Source: CAYXVB01 sp964467785 (GTDB taxonomy: Bacteria > Bdellovibrionota > UBA1018). Taken from it: a stretch of 13,557 nt of DNA. The stretch lies in contig CAYXVB010000098.1 of NCBI GenBank assembly GCA_964467785.1, positions 1 through 13,557 of the forward strand. The letters run 5' to 3'. The translations under genes were made by a program, and so were the position numbers. Each line of letters begins with the position of its first letter. Position 1 is the stretch's first letter. The notes below the pieces were generated by a model. The model saw nothing but the letters and a program-made list of their open reading frames with translations. It ran no database searches and was not told the DNA's origin. Below, piece by piece: positions 1 through 5,955 of this stretch.

Positions 1-632
1 GGGGTGGTCGGTGCGGGAGCCTGGGGTTCGGCCACTTCCGTGGCTTCGGCAGCGCTCATTCCGGTAGTTGCAGCGTGGGCTTCAGCGCCAACCTGTTCGA
101 TCGTTGCGTGCGCGTGGGGCTGCTGTTGCTCCTCGACGGAGTGGGCTGGGTGCCCGGCGTGAGCTTCGGCTTCCATATATTCGTGCTGCCCGGCGTGAGC
201 TTCGACCATTTCCTCATGCCCTTCGCCCGGGTGTCCTTCTTCGTGATGGACTGGGTGCTCGTACGCGCTGAGCGAGCCCTGAGTGACGGTCTGGGTCACT
301 GTTTCCATGCGCCCGTCGCTGGAGGTGACGCGACGACGAATAATCGGCGAAACGGCCTTCTTTTCAGCAGAAGGGGCGGGCGTCTCGACGGGAGCCGGAG
401 CGGTCTCGGTCTTCTTGCGGGTCTTGGCGACGACCTTCTTGGGGGCCGCGCTTTTTGCGCCGCCTGCCGAAGGAGATTTGAGAGACGAGCGGGCCAGATG
501 AGCCTGCTCGGCGTTGAGCTCGCTCATGTGGTTTTTCACATGGACGTTGAGCCCTTTCAGCTTGTCGACGAGGGAGATTGAGTCAATCCCCAGTTCCTTC
601 GCAAGCTCGTAGACTTTGAGAGTATCAGTCAT
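1..632 (-). CDS. infB: Translation initiation factor IF-2, N-terminal part (runs off the left edge)
   Basis: Reading leftward from ATG at 632 the frame stays open to base 1, giving 210 residues. It opens with MTDTLKVYELAKELG, a typical IF2_N domain (about residues 1-50) that helps place initiator tRNA on the 30S subunit. A Lys/Ala/Pro-rich linker follows and then IIRRR (about 97-101), a short conserved element of many IF2 linkers. The GTPase and C-terminal domains lie outside the window. Residues 126-186 hold 13 histidines among Glu, Gly and Ala, which is odd for IF2. An AGAGGA ribosome-binding site lies about 11 bases before the ATG. It is third in the rimP-nusA-infB operon, 67 bases after nusA. 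Identity is secure from both domain and gene order. Confidence 0.93.
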   Translation of the reverse strand, partial: MTDTLKVYELAKELGIDSISLVDKLKGLNVHVKNHMSELNAEQAHLARSSLKSPSAGGAKSAAPKKVVAKTRKKTETAPAPVETPAPSAEKKAVSPIIRRRVTSSDGRMETVTQTVTQGSLSAYEHPVHHEEGHPGEGHEEMVEAHAGQHEYMEAEAHAGHPAHSVEEQQQPHAHATIEQVGAEAHAATTGMSAAEATEVAEPQAPAPTT

Positions 633-699
633 TCGATCGTATTCCTCTTTTGGAAATGCTGTTGGCGGTTACCGTTAAATTCCAGGTGACGCGCTCGGT

Positions 700-2130
700 T
701 CAGCTTTCCTGTCCTTCTTTATTTCTTTCAGTACCGGGGGCTGGAGCGAGCTCGGCGCCGGCGGCGCGGAGCATCTCACGCAGGCGCTGCTCGGCCTGGG
801 TCTTGGCGTCGGTCGAGGCAGGCTGGGCCGTGAACGTGCCTTTGCCGTCGTCGGCCACCGCCGGAGTGAGCGTGTCACCCGTCTTTTCGACCACCTTTGC
901 CGCCGCTTCCTTAAGCTTCATCGCGGCATCCGCATCGCCATAACCCGGGATCTTTTGCAGTGCTTCAAGGGTCGCGCCCGCCAACTGGCGGACATTCAGG
1001 AAGCCTGCCTGGTAGATCGAATGGGCCATCGTGTCGGTGATGCCTTCAATGTGCTGCAGGTTGAAGACTGCGTCGGCCGTGCGCTTCTGAAGCTTGGACT
1101 TCGAGATGATGTCCAGTCTCCAGCCGGTCAGCTGCGCCGCGAGACGCACGTTTTGACCCTTGCGGCCGATGGCCAGCGAAAGTTGATCGTCGTCGACCAT
1201 GATCTCCATCGTCTTGTTGCGCTCATCGACGCGAATCGAGGAGATCTCGGCCGGGGCGAGCGCGGAGCGGACAAAGATCATCGGGTTGTCCGACCAGGGG
1301 ATGATGTCGATCTTCTCGCCTTTGAGCTCGGAGATGACGTTCTGGACGCGGATGCCCTTCATGCCGACACATGCGCCGACCGGATCCACGTCACGGTCCG
1401 AGGAGACCACGGCGATCTTGGATCGGGCGCCGGGCTCGCGGGCGCAGAGCTTGATTTCGACAATCTGCTCGCGGATCTCCGGCACTTCGACTTCGAAGAG
1501 CTTCATCAGGTAGCGCGGGCTGGTGCGGGAGAGATAGAGCTGCGGGCCACGGGTCGTGTGAACGACGTCCGAGAGGTAGGCCTGCACGCGGTCGCCAGGC
1601 TTGAATTGTTCGCCCGGAATGATTTCCTGGCGGGGCAGGAAGGCGTCGGTCTTGCCCAGGTCGATCACCAGGTTGCCTCGTTCGATGCGGCGGGCGATGC
1701 CGGTGATGATCTCACCCTTGCGGTGGATATATTCGTTGAAGATGATTTCCCGCTCAGCGTCGCGCACCTTCTGGAAGATCACCTGCTTGGCGGTTTGCGC
1801 GTCGATACGGCCGAAGTCCACGCCGTCCACCTTCACGCCGATTTCGTCGCCGATCTCGCAGTTGGGATCGAGCTCGCGGGCGTCCTTGATATCGATCTCC
1901 TCGGACTCCTCGAGCATTTCGGGCTCCGATTCAACGACCTTCTTGAACTGGAAGAGGTCGATCTCGCCCGATTCGTTGTTGTAATGGGCTTCCAGTACGG
2001 CATGAGGGCCGAGTTTCTTCTGCGCGGCCATGAGCAGAGCCTGTTCGAGCGCGCTGATGATGATCTCTCTCTTGATGCCGCGGTCTTTGCCGACGGATTC
2101 AATGACACGAGTCAATTCGGAAGCGTTCAT
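700..2130 (-). CDS. nusA: Transcription termination/antitermination factor NusA
   Basis: The protein has 476 residues from ATG at 2130, four bases after the rimP stop, so translation is probably coupled. The start MNASELTRVIESVGKDRGI is the classic NusA N-terminus; codons further upstream lie inside rimP and are rejected. Domains in order are the RNA-polymerase-binding N-terminal domain (about 1-125), an S1 domain (about 135-200), KH1 with GACVGMKGIRV, KH2 with SLAIGRKGQNVRLAAQL, and one C-terminal helix-hairpin-helix region around LQHIEGITDTMAHSIYQAG. A low-complexity Ala/Gln/Glu tail follows. There is a single C-terminal HhH unit rather than the two acidic repeats of enterobacterial NusA. 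The protein binds RNA polymerase and RNA and modulates pausing, termination and antitermination. The upstream leader terminator suggests that it may feed back on its own operon. Confidence 0.96.
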   Translation of the reverse strand: MNASELTRVIESVGKDRGIKREIIISALEQALLMAAQKKLGPHAVLEAHYNNESGEIDLFQFKKVVESEPEMLEESEEIDIKDARELDPNCEIGDEIGVKVDGVDFGRIDAQTAKQVIFQKVRDAEREIIFNEYIHRKGEIITGIARRIERGNLVIDLGKTDAFLPRQEIIPGEQFKPGDRVQAYLSDVVHTTRGPQLYLSRTSPRYLMKLFEVEVPEIREQIVEIKLCAREPGARSKIAVVSSDRDVDPVGACVGMKGIRVQNVISELKGEKIDIIPWSDNPMIFVRSALAPAEISSIRVDERNKTMEIMVDDDQLSLAIGRKGQNVRLAAQLTGWRLDIISKSKLQKRTADAVFNLQHIEGITDTMAHSIYQAGFLNVRQLAGATLEALQKIPGYGDADAAMKLKEAAAKVVEKTGDTLTPAVADDGKGTFTAQPASTDAKTQAEQRLREMLRAAGAELAPAPGTERNKEGQES

Positions 2131-2134
2131 CTTT

Positions 2135-2815
2135 CTACTCTCTTTCATCGAACTCGAACCGAGGTTCGAGATTCGCCTTGGATATGAGGGGAAGGGGGAT
2201 GGCCACCTCTTCCGCGCTGTTTGTATGAGCCTGGGCGTCCGTTTCGGGCAGCTGCTTGCCCTTGCCGCCATTTCGGCCGCCGGCTGACTTCTTGCTCTTT
2301 TGGCGCGCTTGCGGATCGCCCCCGGTTGGGTCGATCTCCAGTCGCACGCGGTTGTCCACGATGCCCTTGAGGGTACCGTAGAAGTTTTTTTGTTTGGGGT
2401 TGCGGTCCAGATAGACCGTGTTCCCGATTTCCTCAGCTTTTAGGGGCCGGTAGGTATGGACCCGGATCTCGCGCCCGGAAAAACGTTCAAAATCCTTTGC
2501 TGTACGGAGCGGGCGGTCAACGCCGGGCGAGGAGACTTCAAGCTCGTAATTGCCGCGAAAAATCGCCTCGACTTCGGGCATCTGATCGAGGGGCTCATCC
2601 AGCGTCTTGGTGACCGTGACGCAGTCTTCGATCCCGACCGAGCGTCCTTCCTGAGTGATGGTGAAGTCGATGAAAAGACGCAGGGTTTTCTGACGATGAG
2701 TCTGCACTTCGATTTGAACGACTTCGTAACCCATGCCTGCGATCAGGGGGTTGATCCGATCAATCAAATCGGAAAGCTGCTGATTTGGATTCTTTTCTGT
2801 CACCCGTTGTTCCAT
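2135..2815 (-). CDS. rimP: Ribosome maturation factor RimP
   Basis: The protein has 226 residues from ATG at 2815 (MEQRVTEKNPNQQLSDLI). RimP acts in 30S subunit assembly. The N-terminal alpha/beta domain ends in the family signature YELEVSSPGVDRPL (about residues 92-105). The C-terminal SH3-like domain is interrupted by a Lys/Gly/Gln-rich insertion (about 165-200) before its final strand IPLPLISKANLEPRFEF, which makes the protein longer than the usual 150-170 residues. No good ribosome-binding site precedes the ATG; a GTG four codons in is an alternative start. It is the first gene of the rimP-nusA-infB operon and lies just downstream of an intrinsic terminator in its own leader. Confidence 0.95.
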   Translation of the reverse strand: MEQRVTEKNPNQQLSDLIDRINPLIAGMGYEVVQIEVQTHRQKTLRLFIDFTITQEGRSVGIEDCVTVTKTLDEPLDQMPEVEAIFRGNYELEVSSPGVDRPLRTAKDFERFSGREIRVHTYRPLKAEEIGNTVYLDRNPKQKNFYGTLKGIVDNRVRLEIDPTGGDPQARQKSKKSAGGRNGGKGKQLPETDAQAHTNSAEEVAIPLPLISKANLEPRFEFDERE

Positions 2816-2874
2816 GCACGCCCGGTGGCGCGCCCTGCTTAAGATCAAAAAGTTGGCTTTCCGGCGCGCAAGGC

Positions 2875-2900
2875 AAAAAAAAAGCGGGCTTTTGGCCCAC
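2875..2900 (-). terminator. Leader terminator (attenuator candidate) ahead of rimP
   Basis: On the minus strand GTGGGC (2900-2895), a five-base loop and GCCCGC (2889-2884) form a 6-bp stem, followed by nine uninterrupted Ts (2883-2875). This is a textbook intrinsic terminator for leftward transcription. It lies about 60 bases before the rimP start and some 30 bases after a predicted start site, so transcripts entering rimP must read through it. No gene upstream on this strand needs a terminator, which favours a regulatory role. Confidence 0.75.
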
Positions 2901-2934
2901 TCAGCTCCCTGTGAGACCCGGAATTGCGTTCCTT

Positions 2935-2962
2935 TGGATAGCATAAAAGGAAAGGGGGTCAA
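2935..2962 (-). promoter_or_regulatory. Candidate promoter of the rimP-nusA-infB operon
   Basis: The minus strand shows TTGACC (2962-2957), a 16-base spacer and TATCCA (2940-2935) preceded by TGC, an extended -10 pattern. The -35 matches consensus in five of six positions; the -10 is weak. The expected start is near 2928, just upstream of the leader terminator. This is inferred from motif match only. Confidence 0.45.
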
Positions 2963-3038
2963 AGAGGGATTTCAGGTGAGTGAATGGATCAGGTCCCGGC
3001 GACCCAACGGGGGATCCAAGCGTCGGCATCAATATTAA

Positions 3039-3067
3039 TTGACAAGATTGTAGGGGCTTGTTGCAAT
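3039..3067 (+). promoter_or_regulatory. Candidate promoter of the cytochrome-domain gene
   Basis: A perfect TTGACA (3039-3044), a 17-base spacer and TGCAAT (3062-3067, four of six consensus) precede the ATG at 3078. The predicted transcript starts about 3074-3078, practically on the ATG. The mRNA would then be leaderless, or translation would begin at a later codon. Confidence 0.5.
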
Positions 3068-3077
3068 AACTCTCAGC

Positions 3078-4040
3078 ATGGAAGCGAAGAAACCGAGTCT
3101 AACTTCAGCGAGCCCCGGACGAGAACGTGGAAGGCTTTCCGGAGCTGGATGCACCAGAGGATGGGGAGCCCTACGGCCCTTGCCGCTGGCCTCATTGCAA
3201 TGGAGTGTGTCCGCCGCTTGTACCCTCGCCGTGTATGTTTCGGCCGTGTTTGCCTCGGCCGCATATGCCCCTGCCGCATATGCCAACGATGGGGGCGTCA
3301 AAGCAGTTTGGGCAGCAGGGGCTAATCAGCCCTCTCGGGAAATCAAGACCTGGACGCTCAAGGAACTCGGCAAGCTATCATCAGTCTCTCGACAGGAGAA
3401 GGATCCGGCCACCCAGCAGCTGAGCTGGTGGAAGGGCGTGAACTTCGGTCAATGGATCGACAAATCCCTCGAAGAGCTGCCGCTCGAGCAAAGAGCCAAG
3501 GTGGATCTGATCATCCTTAAGGGCGCCGGTGGCAAGCAGAGCATCATTCCCCGTTACGTCACCCGCAGCTACGCGCTGTTGCTCGCGGCCGAGCGTAATC
3601 ACAAGTCGCTGGCCGGCCTCGAAGCGCCGCTCCAGTTGGTGGTTCCGCTCAGCTCTTCACCCAAAATTCTCAAGGAAGGGTTGCCGCTCGAAGCTTATTC
3701 GATCGCCGGCGTGACCGAGGTGGTGCTGACCAGCTATGAAGCTCGCGGCTTGAGTTTGCAACGCCGGACGGACCCGGCCGCCGTCCGCGGCGAGAAGCTA
3801 TTTGTAACGAACTGCGTCAGTTGTCATGCCTCGGGCCGGGCTCCTGCGCTCACCGAATTGAGCGGCCTATCCGGTGTCGCGGCATCGACCCGTTCCTTGG
3901 CTTCGAGCGGACATCCGGAGGTTTCAGGTTCGCCGCGCTTGGGCGAGCGTGAGGTGCGCGCGCTCAATAGTTATCTCGAAGCCGTGCGTGGCCAGACTCG
4001 CGCGCTTGCCTCGCCGACCGCCGTCGTCAGGCAGAACTGA
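3078..4040 (+). CDS. Exported c-type cytochrome-domain protein with an N-terminal molybdopterin-oxidoreductase-like domain
   Basis: The protein has 320 residues from ATG at 3078. A basic N-region leads into a hydrophobic, Ala-rich stretch (about 35-69) ending AAYAND, consistent with a Sec signal peptide and periplasmic location. Residues about 90-220 (KGVNFGQWID, then LLLAAERNHKSLAG, then LQLVVPLSS) resemble the fold of small molybdopterin-dependent oxidoreductases, but the domain has no cysteine for the cofactor, so it may be a degenerate binding module; this is inference. A haem c site CVSCH follows at 246-250 in the context GEKLFVTNCVSCHASG. No methionine occurs after it, so the usual sixth ligand is missing; H279 is a possible substitute. 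No ribosome-binding site precedes the ATG, and a TTG near codon 35 is an alternative start. It is convergent with the next gene. The electron-transfer partner is unknown. Confidence 0.8.
   Translation: MEAKKPSLTSASPGRERGRLSGAGCTRGWGALRPLPLASLQWSVSAACTLAVYVSAVFASAAYAPAAYANDGGVKAVWAAGANQPSREIKTWTLKELGKLSSVSRQEKDPATQQLSWWKGVNFGQWIDKSLEELPLEQRAKVDLIILKGAGGKQSIIPRYVTRSYALLLAAERNHKSLAGLEAPLQLVVPLSSSPKILKEGLPLEAYSIAGVTEVVLTSYEARGLSLQRRTDPAAVRGEKLFVTNCVSCHASGRAPALTELSGLSGVAASTRSLASSGHPEVSGSPRLGEREVRALNSYLEAVRGQTRALASPTAVVRQN
3228..3287 (+). repeat. Four tandem 15-base repeats inside the signal peptide
   Basis: Four adjacent 15-base units begin at 3228, 3243, 3258 and 3273. Each starts GCCG and has T-rich centres followed by GCC or GTT. 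They encode the pentapeptides AVYVS, AVFAS, AAYAP and AAYAN. Units three and four share their first 12 bases exactly, indicating recent duplication. The array builds the end of the signal-peptide hydrophobic core and the cleavage region. Confidence 0.75.
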
Positions 4041-4041
4041 G

Positions 4042-4082
4042 CCCTGACCGGCCCACTACCACGGTAGAGGGCCAGTTTAGGG
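4042..4082. terminator. Weak inverted repeat between convergent genes
   Basis: GGCCC (4050-4054) pairs with GGGCC (4069-4073), and outer CCCT (4042-4045) pairs with AGGG (4079-4082). It sits exactly between two facing stop codons, so it could end both transcripts. There is no clear T-run on either side, hence the low confidence. Confidence 0.35.
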
Positions 4083-4697
4083 TTTCTTCGTTCCGTTGAA
4101 ATGCAACTCTTTGGGTACGTTCGAGCCATCTAAGGTCTGTACGGGGCGGGACCCGCCGGTCGAGCGACTTCCTCCCGGTACGGTGGTCGAGACAAAGGGC
4201 TGAGTTTCGCTGGTGCCTGGGGAGGTTCGAGCTTTCTTGCTGGGGCCCGGAGCGTTTTCGGCCTTGCCCGTGTCCTCGTCGTCGGCATCGTCATTGTCTT
4301 TGTCGTTGGAAGGAGGCTCTATCCAGTTCTTGGCCGAGCCTACGACTTCGCCGTTGGTGTTGTAGACTTTACCGTGGATCCGTTTGGACTCCTCCTCGCG
4401 CCGGGCTTGGATCACGTTGTACACCCCGCTTTGTCCGGGCAGCAGCAGGTGCTGATTGGCGGAAATGGGAGTGCTCCGAGGCGAGTTCTTCACGGCATGG
4501 ATGAAATCGGAATAACCCCGCGCCGCTTCGGCTTGGCGTTCGCTCAACTCGGCGGCTTCTCGATCGAGCCGCGCTGCTTCTGCGCCGTTAGGTTCTGCGG
4601 CCACGGCCAGATGGGACGCGGAAAGAGCCAGGAGAAGGGCGACTGGAACTTGAGAGATTTTTATTAGATATTTGTAATTATTGTGTTTTTCAAACAT
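4077..4697 (-). CDS. Small secreted acidic protein of unknown function
   Basis: The protein has 206 residues from ATG at 4697, chosen because AAGGGGG lies five bases upstream; a TTG one codon earlier is less likely. A Sec signal peptide is clear: Lys-containing N-region, hydrophobic core VPVALLLALSA, and likely cleavage after AVAA (about residue 34). Residues about 40-65 are Glu/Ala/Arg rich and could form a short helix or coiled coil. About 80-125 is the most ordered-looking part (LLLPGQSGVYNVIQARREEE, then HGKVYNTNGEVVGSAKNW). From about 128 the chain is low-complexity: Asp/Glu-rich, then Pro/Ser/Thr/Gly-rich, probably disordered. It has no cysteine in the mature part and no family I recognise. 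It is divergent from the Cys-rich secreted protein gene, and their promoters overlap. Confidence 0.75.
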   Translation of the reverse strand: MFEKHNNYKYLIKISQVPVALLLALSASHLAVAAEPNGAEAARLDREAAELSERQAEAARGYSDFIHAVKNSPRSTPISANQHLLLPGQSGVYNVIQARREEESKRIHGKVYNTNGEVVGSAKNWIEPPSNDKDNDDADDEDTGKAENAPGPSKKARTSPGTSETQPFVSTTVPGGSRSTGGSRPVQTLDGSNVPKELHFNGTKKP

Positions 4698-4706
4698 CAA
4701 GCCCCC

Positions 4707-4734
4707 TTGTTGAGCCCAGTACTATATTTATATT
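4707..4734 (+). promoter_or_regulatory. Candidate promoter for the rightward Cys-rich protein/lipoprotein unit
   Basis: TTGTTG (4707-4712), a 16-base spacer and TATATT (4729-4734) give a plausible sigma-70 promoter with a start near 4741. Its -10 lies within 10 bases of the leftward -10, so one polymerase would probably block the other. Confidence 0.45.
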
Positions 4735-4738
4735 GTCA

Positions 4739-4766
4739 AGTATAGTGAGTTAGGTGAAAATGTGAA
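4739..4766 (-). promoter_or_regulatory. Candidate promoter for the leftward secreted-protein gene
   Basis: The minus strand shows TTCACA (4766-4761), a 16-base spacer and TATACT (4744-4739), each matching consensus in five of six positions. The start would be near 4732, giving a leader of about 35 bases with an AAGGGGG ribosome-binding site. It overlaps the rightward promoter. Confidence 0.55.
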
Positions 4767-4769
4767 GAT

Positions 4770-4807
4770 GAAATCAGCGGGGGTTTGCTGATTTCTGGGG
4801 GGAAATC
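4770..4807 (+). promoter_or_regulatory. Leader RNA with two mutually exclusive hairpins around the ribosome-binding site
   Basis: GAAATCAGC (4770-4778) pairs perfectly with GCTGATTTC (4787-4795), a 9-bp stem with an 8-base loop. The last six bases of that stem, GATTTC (4790-4795), can instead pair with GAAATC (4802-4807), directly before the ATG at 4808. This second hairpin puts the G-rich ribosome-binding site (4797-4801) in a 6-base loop and the start codon against the stem. The two structures exclude each other, as in a translational switch. Confidence 0.5.
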
Positions 4808-5932
4808 ATGAAAAGGAAACTTTTCTGCGCCACATTGGGGATTGCCAGCCTGGTTACCGTCATCGAATCGGCGAGTACTCCGGCTCGAGCCGAATTTCGC
4901 TACTTCAATAACATCCGCACCGGCGTCGTCGTTCCGGCGCCCTGTGCGCCAGGTAAAACTGAAGAAGAGATCAACGAGTACCGGAGAAATGGCCATGCCG
5001 GGCAGCGCGCCTGCAAAGAGGTCCTTCCTCAGATGCAAAAGCTAGTCGAGGCGCAGGTTCGCAAATACTCCGAGGAGTATTACAAAGGTTGCAGCTACGA
5101 TCCCACCGTTCCGCCCTCGAGCGACAGAAAGTGCCAGGGCATCGAGCTCCAAGGCACGGTTTGCAACATGCTCGAGCATCCCGCGATTCCCAAGACGTTC
5201 AACGGCGTCCGGGAATTCGAGACCAATCATCTGGGCCGTTTCTGTGGCCAGTTCACCTATTTCAAGACCCGCCTGTCCGGGCGGACCTGCAGCGTGACTC
5301 CGATCGAGGACGGCGTCTATCATGAGCGCGAGCGATCGTTCAATCGGGGGGCCTATGTCCACGCTCTCAACTGCAAGCACAAGCGGGTCAACGGCGACAT
5401 CGAAAAGGGCGCGCTTCGCACGACCGCTTTGATCTCCAACGTCCAGTCCGGTGCGCTGGTGCCTGGCCCATGCGCCAAGCTCGCCGAAGATTACATGAAC
5501 AAGAACAAGGAAAGCGGGGCCTACTTCACTTCCCAAATGGGCACTCGCATCAACATCAAGGACATCGAGAACTGCACGGGCACTGAGACCACCAAAGTTG
5601 ACGAGCTCAACCCCGATGTCGGCGCGCGCCGCCAGAGCGCCTGCCAGCTGGCTTCGCTCCGGGCCAATCTTGAGTCAATGTGGGCCAATTTGGCGGCCTG
5701 CGAGGTCTTCTACCAGGCCCAACTCTCCCATGAGCAGTTCATGGGCCTGACCAACTCGCAGACGCAGATCGACAACTCGATTCGCAGCATCATCAATGCC
5801 CGTCGCTTTGGTTCGAAGAACGCGCGCGATTGCAATAACGGGCCGATTTTCAAAAATACCTATCTTCCTGTCTACACAGAACAGTTCGTCGGGCGCGCCA
5901 ACCAGGTGTGGAACGAGGAGACCTGCCAATGA
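4808..5932 (+). CDS. Cysteine-rich secreted protein of unknown function
   Basis: The protein has 374 residues from ATG at 4808, preceded by a G-run ribosome-binding site. The signal peptide MKRKLFCATLGIASLVTVIE continues to a likely cleavage after ARA (residue 28). The mature chain has 14 cysteines (46, 69, 95, 109, 119, 146, 161, 189, 222, 256, 279, 298, 342, 373), an even number spread along the whole length, suggesting a disulfide-stabilised periplasmic or surface protein. There are no membrane segments after the signal. Two segments look alike: TGVVVPAPCA (about 38-47) and SGALVPGPCA (about 214-223), each followed by a helix-like charged stretch, hinting at an internal duplication. No known family is recognised. 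Its stop overlaps a possible ATG of the next gene, and the lipoprotein that follows is probably made from the same transcript. Confidence 0.8.
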   Translation: MKRKLFCATLGIASLVTVIESASTPARAEFRYFNNIRTGVVVPAPCAPGKTEEEINEYRRNGHAGQRACKEVLPQMQKLVEAQVRKYSEEYYKGCSYDPTVPPSSDRKCQGIELQGTVCNMLEHPAIPKTFNGVREFETNHLGRFCGQFTYFKTRLSGRTCSVTPIEDGVYHERERSFNRGAYVHALNCKHKRVNGDIEKGALRTTALISNVQSGALVPGPCAKLAEDYMNKNKESGAYFTSQMGTRINIKDIENCTGTETTKVDELNPDVGARRQSACQLASLRANLESMWANLAACEVFYQAQLSHEQFMGLTNSQTQIDNSIRSIINARRFGSKNARDCNNGPIFKNTYLPVYTEQFVGRANQVWNEETCQ

Positions 5933-5955
5933 GTAGCAGGGTGAATGGGGGATTT

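Noticed and set aside
75..581. Plus-strand open frame of 168 codons
   Set aside because: It is opposite infB, whose N-terminal domain is unmistakable.
955..2187. 410-codon plus-strand open frame
   Set aside because: It is the antisense shadow of nusA; the translation is Asp/Leu/Val-rich without motifs.
3258..3287. Short tandem repeats considered as a CRISPR or regulatory array
   Set aside because: The units are 15 bases, contiguous and in frame, without spacers, so this is coding-sequence expansion.
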